A stretch of 64,000 nucleotides of DNA from Bedellia somnulentella (lineage: Eukaryota; Arthropoda; Insecta; Lepidoptera; Bedelliidae): the NCBI GenBank assembly GCA_963576735.1, contig OY755198.1, forward strand, positions 6,696,001 through 6,760,000. The letters run 5' to 3'. Shown piece after piece: positions 1-10,068 of this stretch (within the stretch, counting starts at the first letter, position 1; each line of letters opens with the position of its first letter). The notes beneath the pieces are model-generated. The model had not been told where the DNA came from. It was given only the letters and a program-made list of their open reading frames with translations, and did not search any database. A program made the translations under genes and the position numbers.

Positions 1-1939
1 TTAAGGTGAAGTTTGTCTGTTGGCTCGCTTAGTCGATCGGCGCTCGTAGCTTCGCGGTGCGATCGGCGGCTCCGGTTCCGTTGGTATGCGCTCAACCTTT
101 TGCAGCTCTACGTCTTCAGTGATGTTGTTTCTGTTACAAGGTTTTAGCCTCAAGTATGCCCAGATGCCGAAGGCTAGGACTCCACAGACTCCTATGAGGG
201 CGTATGACGTATAATGATGCGTGTCATGGGATAAGCTGAGTTTGTTCAGATTCTCTTGATCTGCCTTCATAGTCAGTATTTGGCTCTGCAGGATATTGAA
301 CCGTTTTTCGTGATTTTCTTGTACGGGTGTAAAGTTCACGCCTTTAATGATGTTGTTCACTCCTGATTCGGGTAGGTAGTAGGAGTACGCGTCGTCATCA
401 TTTATTGATACTTCCGTGCGGTATGTTTGTGAGGAGTGTATAATCACGTTGTCTGCCTTTAGCATGCAGCCAGGCCGTATTCTCGTTACTCCCGTGCCGC
501 GTAGAGTTTCTGACGTCATGGTAGTGTCGTTACAGAATAGCCGCACCTCACACTCGTGCGCTCGTGACAACATGTAAACAACCACGCCGTGCGGCTGTGT
601 AACATGATCCACTCATCGATGCAGGCTTTTATTGTGTGGTCGCAGCCTGATAAGTTATTATTGTTTATAATTTGCGCCTCACAGAGTGTAGAAAGCTCCT
701 TTGTAGTTGTATGAATCGGCAAATTAATTCTGCATAGAACTTTATTTTCTTTGAACGTTATGCAGCCTCTGTTAACATCTTCATCTTGCATAGGGATGAT
801 CATGTCCCTTTTTAGGTTTAAGGCTGAATATTTGGCAGTAGGTCTAATGTATGACGCTGACAGTGTTTGTTGGTCAATTCTTGGTATTGGTATGACTTTG
901 TTTAATTCGAAGGGTTCGATGCTCAGCAGAGGTAGTTTAATTTCGAATATTAGGTATTCTGTTAGTTTGACGTGCACTCTTGAAAGCTTGTACATCTCAC
1001 GTACGCACTGTTGTTGACTGCCTACACATGGCAGGGTTATGTCGTTTGGAATTTGAGCTGCGATCACGTTGAGTTGGCTTTCAAACTCTTCAGGTTTTAG
1101 TAAGTGTGTATCCATGCGACCACTGCGTACATCTGTTACTACGTCGAGCAGCTGCTGCTGTAAGCGTCGTAAGCTCTCTATGATAAGATTAGCACTTAGG
1201 GTTGCCGCAGCGATGTACATAGATTTTTTATGATCGTTTTCTATTACGTCGTTAAGCTAAGATATTTGTTTGCTGATACTGACAAATTGTTTTATCATGT
1301 TCTCCTCGTTTCGTTTTAAGATGTTGTATTCTCCTTCAATGATAGAGGTTTGTTGTTTGTATAAGCTGATAAGATGGTTTTCGTTTTCTTGTATTTTTAG
1401 GATATCCTTTTCATATTTAACTGCAAATTGTTCATCAAGGACACCGAATAGTTGGTTAGCTATATATCCGATCCCGTTAACCAGACCCCGTTTGTATCGT
1501 CTGCCGTGTTCTGATCGTAACATAACGTTGTAGTGTTGTAGCTCTGTTACTTCATGTCGCAGTTGAGTTGTTATTATTTTGAATGCAGGTTCATCCTTCG
1601 TGAGGTCGTCGAGCAGGTTGATGTTATACTCAATATTCGCCAAGCTGTGCCAGTAAGTAGATAAATTGTAGTACACAACCATCTTCCATTCGTCTTGTAT
1701 GATGTGCATATCGGCCACCTTATCAAAGTACATTGGCTGATTTTCATGTAGGGTTGTCACTTCCATTGTTTTTGGGATTTGTTTACATGTGATAGTTGTA
1801 CACATGGTCATTAAGAGAGTTAGTATGGTAAGTAAATTTATCCCTTTTCTCTTTGTTCTTTTGTGTTGTTGTGTGTTTGTATTAATTTCAGATTTATTTT
1901 CCAGCTGTTCTGGAGTTTCTGCTGCAGGAGATTGCTCGT
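1..1939 (-). pseudogene. Envelope-like fusion glycoprotein of the BEL/Pao element, broken
   Basis: Downstream of the integrase in the same frame: a hydrophobic stretch (about 1790-1850) suited to a signal or anchor, then an ectodomain with a basic furin-type cleavage motif (RRYKRG, about 1490-1505). This is followed at once by a glycine-rich apolar segment and a heptad-rich region, the arrangement of baculovirus F-type fusion proteins that some insect LTR elements carry. A membrane-spanning segment lies near 145-210, followed by a short basic tail. The gene is interrupted by a TAG at 1257-1259 (same frame on both sides) and by a frameshift near 600-615, so no full product is expected. The F-type assignment is from layout, not a search. 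Confidence 0.72.
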
Positions 1940-2585
1940 GTTGTTCTACAGGTATTTGTACCAGCTTGTTCACCGGTCGTTTGACTCCGTCGCTGTTCTT
2001 AGTTTTCAGAGTCACCACCCGGACGCGGCCATCGTCGCCAGGATGAGTCAGTATGACCCTGCCCAGCAGCCAGCGAGCGGGGGGAATGTTGTCTTCCTTG
2101 ATGATCACTAGGTCGCCAACTTGAAGATCCTTTCGAGCGTAGTTCCATTTACTGCGAGTTTGTAGAGTTCGGAGGTATTCCATGGACCATTTTCGCCAGA
2201 AGTCTTTGTGCATTTTCTCTGATAGCTTCCAACGTGTGCCGAGGCTAATGTCTTCAACTTCTTGGGTAAGTGGTGGAGCTAGTGTTTGATCTCCAGTCAG
2301 GAAGTGCCCTGGTGTCAGGTATTCCAGATCCTCGATGCTGTCACTCAATGCTACGCTATTTAAGGTAAGTCTGGCGCCACCATGTAACGTTGTGCGATGT
2401 GCCCATTGTATGAGCAGTGTGCTCAGCCTGTCGTTATTTGGCACTATCATGGGATGTTTGTGCTGGTTGTTCAGGTCAGAATGTTCAAGTCGACCGCCCA
2501 CACGTAAAATCCCATCGCTGTCAACCCATGGGTTCAGGTTCAGCAGTTGACTCTTACGTTGGAGTTTGTTATTATTAGAAAGTTG
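1940..2585 (-). pseudogene. BEL/Pao integrase lacking its catalytic core
   Basis: Same frame as the preceding RT/RNase H part. The N-terminal zinc-binding part is present (HPMIVPNN, then TLHGGARLTLN), but the next residues are VALSDSIEDLEYLTPGHFL, which in BEL integrases lie after the catalytic core. The roughly 200 residues carrying D, D and E are missing, with the join near 2350-2360 and the frame kept. The C-terminal DUF5641-like region follows (WSMEYLRTLQTRSKW, GDLVIIKED). The product could not integrate DNA by the usual DDE chemistry. An internal deletion is the simplest reading. Confidence 0.85.
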
Positions 2586-4039
2586 CTATATGTCTTGATT
2601 AAAATATTTGTGCTGCACAGCCCTGATTATTAAGTTGTGCGCGTTTCGTATTTCATTCACATTTAAATTCGAAGTCAATTTGTTATCATTGTTTACATTA
2701 GGCGCCAGCCGTGAGTTGTTAATGAAACGCGATACCCAAGCAAGTATGCGTGTTGCAATTGCCATAGAGTTATGATGCTCTAGAAGTGTCTCGATGATTT
2801 CATTCTGAGTATTTGTTTGAGTTGTATGACACATTTTCGGCTTTTTCTCCTCTTCTTGTAATGTGGTAAATGTTGTGGGCTGTATTGGTAAGTTGGTTGT
2901 TTTTAGCCATTCTGGCCCTTCCCACCATAGTTGATGAGAAATAAGTTGTGATGGTAACAAGCCTCGGCTGGCGCAGTCTGCGGGGTTGTTTTCAGACTTC
3001 ACATGCTTCCAACACGAAGATGGCATGATTTCTTTGATGGATGCCACTCGGTTAGCGACAAACGTCTTCCAGCGTCCGATGTCACCTTGTAACCATCCAA
3101 GGACCACCATCGAGTCAGTCCACCCGTGAATGATGAGTTGCCGTATCTGAGTGTTTGTTGAGTCTATGACCTTTTTCATTAAAGTAGCCAGAAGTAATGC
3201 ACCGGCTAATTCTAAGCGCGGTAATGATTGTTGTTTGTTGAGTGGCGCTAATTTCGTTTTTCCCGCCACTAACTTTATTTTTGGTATGTTATCATCGCCG
3301 ATAGACTTGCAAAAAATTACGCAACTGAAAGCTCTTTCTGATGCGTCTGAAAACCCATGCAGTTCAATGAGTTTTTCGTTATCACCAATCCATCGGTTTA
3401 TTGTTATGTTAGAAATATTGGGCAGATCTTGTTTTAAAGCATTCCACTCTTGTTGTATGTCATGTGGTAGTTTATCGTCCCAGTTCAGATTTGCAGCCCA
3501 TACCTTTTGAAATATGATCTTGCTCTTTATTGTCACTGGCGACAGCCACCCGAGTGGATCGAATAATTTCGATATATCCGATAGTACGAGTAATGCTCGC
3601 TTTGTTGTAGGCATGTTATTATTGCTACTGGGCACCGCGCATTGGAAAGTAAAGTTGTCGCTGTGCGGGTTCCATGATAAGCCGAGAGTTTTGTTAGTTT
3701 CGGCGTGTTTAAAGTCAAACATATTTTGGCTGACCAAATCATCTGACAAGTTTTCTAGTAGCCTGTTGTCATTGGTAGCCCATTTTCTTAAGTTAAACCC
3801 GCCGCCTCGTAAAATGTTTATAATTTGTTGTTGCGCGGTTTTGGCTTCTTCAATGTTGTTACTACCACCGAGGAGGTCGTCGACGTACAGTTGGTCGTTG
3901 AGAATGTTGACCGCCAGGGGGTATTTGTCACCGTCATCTTGTACTAATTGCTTTATAGTTCGCATGGCCAGGTAGGCCGCCGCCTTTGTCCCATACGTGA
4001 GAGAACACAGCTGATATTCTCGTATTTCATAGTTCATTG
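2586..4039 (-). pseudogene. BEL/Pao pol, second part: RT catalytic core and RNase H
   Basis: Continues the frame of the Gag-protease-RT ORF after the LINE. It has the RT palm motif LYVDDLLGG near 3880-3900 and a downstream RNase H-like region with HGFSDASERAF near 3350, HGWTDSMVVLGWLQG near 3110 and NPADCASRG near 2975. It ends at an in-frame TAG (2586-2588), after which the same frame continues into the integrase zinc-binding region, so the stop is a point mutation and not a natural end. An ATG at 4070 that opens this piece is inside the LINE tail and is not a native start. Confidence 0.88.
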
Positions 4040-4043
4040 ACTC

Positions 4044-5698
4044 AAATTCAAATTTCAAATTCAAATGCATTTTATTTGCTATTTAGACACGGTACATTTG
4101 ATGACACAACACAATTAAATAATTTTAGTTTCACATGTCTAACCTTTGCAGGCATGCAAATTCATAACATAATTAAAAAAATTATATAATTTAAAATTTA
4201 TTACCTAATGTATAATTAATAATTTAATATCATATTAATATCAAAATATCGTTCATTAATGATTACACAACACTATTAAAAAATTCCTTCATATCATAAA
4301 AGCAGCTTTGAACCAACCACTCTTTTAGTTTATACTTTAAACGATTTAATTGACAGCTCTTCAAGTCATCTGGGATGTTATTAAAAATTTTAGTGAGCAT
4401 CACTCGACAACATTTATTTCCCAAACTTGAATGTGAAAATGGCACTTCAATATTGTGCGGATATTTCTGCCGTAGTCTACTTCCCTCCTGATACATGGCT
4501 TTAAAACTTGAAATATTTTGTCGTACATATAAACATGATTCATATATATATATGGAAGTTAATGTCATTAGTTTTAATTCTTTAAAATAAGGTCTACATG
4601 ACTCTTGTGGGTCTATACCACAAATAGCACGTATGCATCGCTTTTGTAAAACAAATAGTTTGGGTATGTGAACAGAATTACCCCACACGATTATTCCGTA
4701 CCTCAGGGCCGCTGCAACGTATCCATGGTATGCAACTAATGCTGTTTGGCGATTTACAGACACAGCTAAGTTATATAATACATATACAAATCTGTTAATT
4801 TTATTAAAAACATGTTCTATTTGTGGTTTCCATGTTAATTGCGAATCTATATTAATACCTAAAAAAGTCACTACATTCGTTTCACGAATTTGTTGCCCCT
4901 CATATTCAATTTTGAGATTTGGTAAATAATTAACTCTATTATAAAAGGGTATGAAGCAGGTTTTGTCTAAATTACAAGTTAAATTATTATATCGCATCCA
5001 TTGTATTATCGAGTCAAGTGTTGCATTGATGTCATGTTCAAATTGAATGTCAGGATCTAATCTTAAAACTATAGAAATATCGTCAGCAAATATTGTGCAT
5101 GAATGCCTTGTCGCGTTTGGGAGGTCATTAATGTATATTAAAAACAATAGGGGCCCTAAGACACTACCTTGAGGAATTCCCACTGGATTATGCTCTAAAT
5201 TTGATTTATATTGCGTAATTTCAGACGCTTGATTTAATTTTTCCGTTTCTACATATTGATATCGGTTTTCTAAATACGTGTCTATTAAATTAAGCGCTGG
5301 TCCTCTTATACCATACTTTTCACATTTTAATAATAATATAGATTTCTCTACATTTTCAAACGCTTTTTTCATGTCAAAGAGAAGACCAACTGTAGGGATT
5401 TTTTTGTCAACATTTTCACATACCGTGCTAACTAATTCGACACAAGCAGATGTTGTGGACTTTCCCTTTTGAAACCCATGTTGTTCTTTTCTTATCACAT
5501 TATATTTGTTAAAATACTGTGTTATCCTACTATAAATCAGCTTTTCTATTAATTTAGATAGAACCGAAATTAATGTTATTGGGCGATATTTACTTATGTC
5601 TTCAGGATCATCTTTTTTAAATAATGGTTTAATCACAGAAACTTTTAGACAACTTGGGAAAATACCTTGTTCGAAACATTTATTAACTAATTTTTCCA
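4044..5698 (-). mobile_element. 5'-truncated LINE inserted in the BEL/Pao RT
   Basis: A CR1/Jockey-type non-LTR element beginning inside its RT domain (near EKLVNKCFEQGIFP) and running to a stop at 4263, then about 215 bp of 3' UTR and a tail of TTTGAA-type repeats at 4044-4075. The endonuclease and ORF1 are missing, as expected for 5' truncation during reverse transcription. The 4-bp ACTC (GAGT on the minus strand) sits on both sides (4040-4043 and 5699-5702), either a very short target duplication or microhomology. The C-terminal region (CRPYFKELKLMTLTSIY) resembles, at lower identity, LINE copies A and B at 36-50 kb and 53-55 kb, so all three belong to one broad clade. Clade assignment is inference. 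Confidence 0.9.
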
Positions 5699-8408
5699 AC
5701 TCGCGCCATACTATCTTTTGCAGATGTTGATCTTCCTCTTTTACTAGTACTTGTCGGTAAAATTTTTCAATGTCGGCTGTATAGACATATTTAAATGTTC
5801 GCCATAGTAATAAAATGGCTTGTAGGTCTTTTTGTAAGTTGGGGCCACATTCCATTAATTCATTCAGACTGTAGCCAGTTTTGTTTTTGAATGAGGCATT
5901 AAATACAGCTCGTAATTTGGTAGTTAGCGATTCTAGCTTTAACACACCATGATGAGGAAGAAAGCAGCTGGGTTGACGAGGTTCAGTACACGGTTTCATG
6001 TGTCCGAGTTGTAGGTACTCACGTATAAATTCCTTGTATCTGTCGGCCAAGTTAACGTCCTTTTCAAAACGCTTTTCAAGTTGCTTGAACTGTGCTATCG
6101 CTTGTGACTTATACGGTTGTATGTGTTGTTCAAAATTAGGCTTCATAGGTAGCTTAACTTCGTAGCGTCCGTCGTTTTGCCGAGTGGTTGTTGTTTGGTA
6201 CAAGTGTTCGCAGTACTCGTCAGCTGGCGTCATGATACAGTTGGGCTTCGTTATCTCCTCCATCTCCCAGTATTGTGAGATTTCGTCGAGATTGTTGAGA
6301 ACGGCGTGACAGTTGTAGGTTTTTATGTTACCTACCAATATCCAGCCAAGTTGGGTTTGCTGGGCTATTGGAGCGTTTGCAGGACCTCGTAGTATTCCGT
6401 CCATCAATATTTCAGCGTAGACATTGGCGTCGAGTAGTAGATCCACCGGTCTGCAAATGTTGTAATCTGGGTCTGCTAAATTGATGTTGAGTGTATGAGA
6501 CCAGGGCTGTTTCTCAAAGGTAAAGTTGGGTAAATTACCAATCACCTTAGGCATTACTAGTGCTTCAGTGACGAATGTGTAGTTGTTGTACAGAGACTCG
6601 CAGATTAGTTGAACGGCACCAGTGCTATGTGTGGCTGTAGACCCCACCCCGAAAACTGAGGAGTTTTGACGGCTTCGTTTCAGGCCTAAGCGTTGAGCGG
6701 CTGATTCAGTTATTATGTTGATTTGAGAGCCCTGATCCAAAAGGCATCGTATCTTCATGAAAGTTCCATCCTTGGCTTGGATTTTCATTTCAACTGTAGC
6801 TAGTAATACTTCATCGTAGTTACGAACCGCGTGGTATGTTTTGTTCGGCAATGTAGCGTTTCCCGCTGAAGTCGACGGCTTTGCGCAACCAGAGTTCGAC
6901 GCGGCGGTGTCGTGTAACATGTCATGTTGCATCGTATGATGTGCGTTGTTGCACACTTTACATTTCTTTGTCGACATGCAGTTTGTTTTATGATAATAAA
7001 GGCAGTTTTCGCATACAGCCAGAGACTTAATCGTGCTCACTTTTCTGTCTGGTGTCATATTTAAAAACTTCTTGCATGTTATTAACACGTGGTCTTTAGA
7101 CTTGCATAGCGGGCATGCGCGTGCGGAGTATGTGCGGAATGATTTGCCCTTGAACCGTGTGTCGCTCGTCGCGGATGTAGTATGCTTATGTTCGTTTGTA
7201 GGCACCGATGTATTAAATGTAGATTTGTTCTGCTTGCCCTTTTTGTTCATAGGTTCGAGAGCAGTTTTGGATTCGAGAAAACAGATCAGCTCTTCGAATG
7301 ATGGTAGGTCACGTTTGCATTTGCGTGCGTCCATATATGCTGTGTATGTTTCAGAATCCATCTTTTCGGTGATGATGTGCACCAAGATCGGATCCCACGT
7401 TGATGTGTCCACTCCAAGGTTGTGTATGGCGTGGACCGTTTCCATGCTGACGTCATGAAGCCGTTTAATCTCGTAGGATGAGTGTTTCTGCATAGTGGGT
7501 TGGTTCATGAAAGTTTGCATGAGCTTAGTAAATAGCAGTTGAATGTTGTTGTACCTGCGGTTAAGTATGTACCAACAGGTGTCGTAATTTTCCGAAGAAA
7601 TTGTGAGGTGTTGGACGAGACGCTCAGCTTGGCCCTTCAGTTTCCCCTTGAGATGTTGCATTTTTTGCGTTTTACTCAATGTAGGGTTGTTGTGGATCGC
7701 TTCACTGTAAAGATCCGAGAATGCAGGCCAGTTAACGTAGTTACCCGCGAATGTCGGTATCTCCACGTGTGGGGTAGCGTCCTGTCGATGTTTCACGGCG
7801 TTCAACCCGCGGTGTAGTTTTGTTTTAATGTCTTCGAACAGGGTTTCATAGGTAGAAAAATCCTCTTCGTATGTTGTGTTTGTACCTTCTAGCAGGTTGT
7901 CAATTTGCCAATGTAGGTCGTCGATTGGCTTCCAGCGGGATTGCAGCGATTGTAGTTTATCTTCAATCTCCCAGCCTTCAGTCAAATTGTCGATGTGAAT
8001 GTTTTTCGTCACCCGAAGTAAGGCGCGAAAGTTAGTTTTTTGTTGATTTATAAGTTCATCCGACTTGGATGGAGATCCCGTACTACCAAATGTGCCGCAG
8101 CCGGAAACGTCATCTCCGCCGGGCTTGGTATACGGTTTTGTTGATAGTATAAGGTGGAGACCATTCTCGTATATTTGTTTTGAGGTGTTAAACTGGTTGG
8201 TAGTGAAATACTCATCTGTCTTGTCTTCTTCCAGTTGTAGGATTGTATTGTTGGACTCGTATTCACTCCACAAGTTTCTTAGGGTCTCAACTCTCTTTTT
8301 AAGATATTCAGCGGTTTTTCGAGATGCCGAATCCTTTTTAAAGTTGCCGATTATCTTGTCGATAGCAGCGGTAATTTCTTGTTGTCTTTCAAACGTTGAC
8401 TCCATCAC
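4263..8408 (-). CDS. Chimeric ORF: BEL/Pao Gag-protease-RT N-terminus fused in frame to LINE RT
   Basis: A 1381-residue open frame. Residues 1 to about 400 are BEL-type Gag (DUF1759-like). Cys/His knuckles of the CPLCKSKDHV type lie near 433-490. A retropepsin-like site (LLDQGSQINI) is near 553-563, followed by a DUF1758-like region and the first RT block, ending at KIVWRE near residue 902. From there the frame runs without a break into a non-LTR RT (GIPQGSVLGP, then FADD near 1108) and its C-terminal region. The fusion is due to the LINE insertion and is in phase by chance: the 1655-bp insert plus one 4-bp flank is a multiple of three. The BEL RT catalytic YVDD box is not in this ORF; it lies beyond the insert. 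Whether a stable chimera is made is unknown. Confidence 0.88.
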   Translation of the reverse strand: MMESTFERQQEITAAIDKIIGNFKKDSASRKTAEYLKKRVETLRNLWSEYESNNTILQLEEDKTDEYFTTNQFNTSKQIYENGLHLILSTKPYTKPGGDDVSGCGTFGSTGSPSKSDELINQQKTNFRALLRVTKNIHIDNLTEGWEIEDKLQSLQSRWKPIDDLHWQIDNLLEGTNTTYEEDFSTYETLFEDIKTKLHRGLNAVKHRQDATPHVEIPTFAGNYVNWPAFSDLYSEAIHNNPTLSKTQKMQHLKGKLKGQAERLVQHLTISSENYDTCWYILNRRYNNIQLLFTKLMQTFMNQPTMQKHSSYEIKRLHDVSMETVHAIHNLGVDTSTWDPILVHIITEKMDSETYTAYMDARKCKRDLPSFEELICFLESKTALEPMNKKGKQNKSTFNTSVPTNEHKHTTSATSDTRFKGKSFRTYSARACPLCKSKDHVLITCKKFLNMTPDRKVSTIKSLAVCENCLYYHKTNCMSTKKCKVCNNAHHTMQHDMLHDTAASNSGCAKPSTSAGNATLPNKTYHAVRNYDEVLLATVEMKIQAKDGTFMKIRCLLDQGSQINIITESAAQRLGLKRSRQNSSVFGVGSTATHSTGAVQLICESLYNNYTFVTEALVMPKVIGNLPNFTFEKQPWSHTLNINLADPDYNICRPVDLLLDANVYAEILMDGILRGPANAPIAQQTQLGWILVGNIKTYNCHAVLNNLDEISQYWEMEEITKPNCIMTPADEYCEHLYQTTTTRQNDGRYEVKLPMKPNFEQHIQPYKSQAIAQFKQLEKRFEKDVNLADRYKEFIREYLQLGHMKPCTEPRQPSCFLPHHGVLKLESLTTKLRAVFNASFKNKTGYSLNELMECGPNLQKDLQAILLLWRTFKYVYTADIEKFYRQVLVKEEDQHLQKIVWRELEKLVNKCFEQGIFPSCLKVSVIKPLFKKDDPEDISKYRPITLISVLSKLIEKLIYSRITQYFNKYNVIRKEQHGFQKGKSTTSACVELVSTVCENVDKKIPTVGLLFDMKKAFENVEKSILLLKCEKYGIRGPALNLIDTYLENRYQYVETEKLNQASEITQYKSNLEHNPVGIPQGSVLGPLLFLIYINDLPNATRHSCTIFADDISIVLRLDPDIQFEHDINATLDSIIQWMRYNNLTCNLDKTCFIPFYNRVNYLPNLKIEYEGQQIRETNVVTFLGINIDSQLTWKPQIEHVFNKINRFVYVLYNLAVSVNRQTALVAYHGYVAAALRYGIIVWGNSVHIPKLFVLQKRCIRAICGIDPQESCRPYFKELKLMTLTSIYIYESCLYVRQNISSFKAMYQEGSRLRQKYPHNIEVPFSHSSLGNKCCRVMLTKIFNNIPDDLKSCQLNRLKYKLKEWLVQSCFYDMKEFFNSVV

Positions 8409-8989
8409 GAAGATAATTCAACCAGGAGTTATGTTCAAATTTGATTGATGTTAATGTGGTTAGCTCATAAAAGCGTTGGATGTATGTAGGGCCGGAACGT
8501 GGCGAAGTACACGTGGCTGAGTTGCTATGCTGTAACCCGAGAGCGCTGTCTCAGTCCGATATGCTCGTCAAACCGATCGCTAAGTCGATTACAGGAAATC
8601 ACCCAAAAACGCACTTGCACTTCACAAAATGTTTCGAAGGACCAAAATGTAGGGGCACTCTAGTGGAATGTCCCTACGGATGTAGTTGTATCGATGCACG
8701 GAAGGTTACTTGTTTAGGAATGTTAAGTAAAAGAGTGACGCGTGCGATCGTAATGAATTTTTAATTGCCACTGTTTCACGTAAAGTATAAAATCCACGGT
8801 CAGCATAATATTTCATAGATACAATACAAATGTACGGCTCGCTCGTACACGTCATTGATGGGTTGAGTCCTATGAAGAGTATTTGTCATTGAATGTGAAC
8901 AGTACTCACTTTTGTAAGATGAAGTATGAAAGTTTGATGAAGTATGAAAGTTTTTCGATTTAAAAGAGTGGATTTCAACCTAAATTAAA

Positions 8990-9019
8990 AAAAAAAAAAT
9001 TCTTAAGAATTTTTTTTTT
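8990..9019. repeat. Perfect A/T palindrome
   Basis: Ten A, then ATTCTT|AAGAAT-type centre at CTTAAG (9002-9007), then ten T; 30 bp are perfectly self-complementary. It could form a hairpin. No gene end abuts it, so I do not call a terminator. Confidence 0.8.
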
Positions 9020-9645
9020 CCGGGGGAAAGGGGAATGTATGTAATGTATTTTGTGTTATGTATGTGAGAAGTTTTTTTTCCTTTGATATACCTCTTAGAA
9101 GACCAGAATAGTTCTAGAGGTAAATGTCATATCGAAGACATAAAAGTTTAAGAATTTTCTCGAAAATAATTATTTTGATAATCTTGTTTATTGTCAGATA
9201 ATTATTTCATGTTTTTAAATTTACTCACTTGACATTAGTTTTCTGCAAGAAAGTTGCTAGTGTTAGGTCGTAGCCTTACAATTTATTTTACTTAATGTTT
9301 TAATTTTGAATTATTAAAATATGGAAATATTATTTAATTGTTAAAAAAATTGTTGTAATGATTCTAATTTACTGTCTTTCTTAATTTATTTTCAATTATA
9401 TATTCTTAACTCTCACTGTTATTTGGACTACTTTCTTTGTTACCTCTTTTAAGGAATAGTTTTATCCTTTTAAAAAAAAAATAGGTTATTTCAAAATTTT
9501 TAAGTTTAGTGATGCTTGTTCGCAGGGTTCGGTCTGGATTCAGCTCCTGGAGCGATGGGGGCATCATCATTATTTTGGAAGAAACTGAAAAGAATGTCAG
9601 AAACAATATTCTGAACTGACTTTATATATCATCTATTCATACCCG

Positions 9646-9810
9646 TCTGGAATCGCAGCCCCTTTACTCCTGAGCTGCCCTGGTTGACGCAAGCTTCCCG
9701 GAGTCGCAGCCCCTTACTCTTGAGCTGCCCTGGTTGACGCAGTCAGAAAGCTGGAGTCACAACCCTTACCCCGTCGAGCTACCCTTGCTGACGCAGGCGC
9801 CCGGAGGCGC
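9646..9810. repeat. Three-copy tandem repeat of about 52 bp
   Basis: Units begin at GGAATCGCAG (9649), GGAGTCGCAG (9700) and GGAGTCACAA (9753), with a fourth partial unit at 9803. Each holds GAGCTGCCCTGGTTGACGCA or a close variant. It is more GC-rich than its surroundings and lies about 260 bp downstream of the transposase-like gene. Function unknown; tandem units near element ends are often transposase-binding or packaging sites. Confidence 0.8.
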
Positions 9811-10068
9811 TTGGTTCCGTGTTAAATTCGCCACCCATCGCAACAGGAGCTGACGCTAAAGCTGAGTTTTTTATATTATATTATATTGATAGGTTTAGTG
9901 TTTTTGATAGGTTTTATTAGGATTGTTTTACTGTTTCTTTTTATTTATAATAAATGTTGTGATATGTATATCTTCTATTATTCATTATCCTTTTTCTTTC
10001 TTTCTTCTTTTAGTTACTTCTGGCTTCTGGGTAGCTACAGCATCCCAGGAGTGAGAAGTAACGTTACA

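Larger units (their letters stand above)
1..8408 (-). mobile_element. BEL/Pao LTR retrotransposon with envelope-like gene, partial
   Basis: Read on the minus strand, the order is gag, aspartic protease, RT, RNase H, integrase, then an envelope-like glycoprotein, which is the BEL/Pao order. The ORF pieces starting at 8408, 4070, 2501 and 1220 are all in the same reading frame, so the copy is fairly young and once had a continuous gag-pol-env frame. Damage seen: a LINE at 4044-5698, a TAG at 2586-2588, loss of the integrase core near 2355, a TAG at 1257-1259 and a frameshift near 600-615. The downstream LTR lies beyond the left edge. I could not fix the upstream LTR or the primer-binding site to the right of 8408. 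Confidence 0.9.
8409..10068. other. Non-coding stretch between the BEL/Pao gag and a transposase-like gene
   Basis: No coding region I can support. It should include the BEL/Pao leader and upstream LTR, but no matching LTR is in the window to compare. It is AT-rich, with an A/T hairpin (8990-9019) and a small GC-richer tandem repeat (9646-9810). The sequence just right of the repeat is short-period TTATA, then a T-rich run leading to the transposase stop. Confidence 0.6.

Noticed and set aside
4070..4070. ATG at 4070 as start of a separate BEL/Pao RT gene
   Set aside because: It lies in the LINE tail; the frame belongs to the interrupted polyprotein.
8480..8764. 94-codon plus-strand frame with several Cys
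   Set aside because: Lies where the BEL/Pao leader or LTR should be, opposite strand, with no motif.
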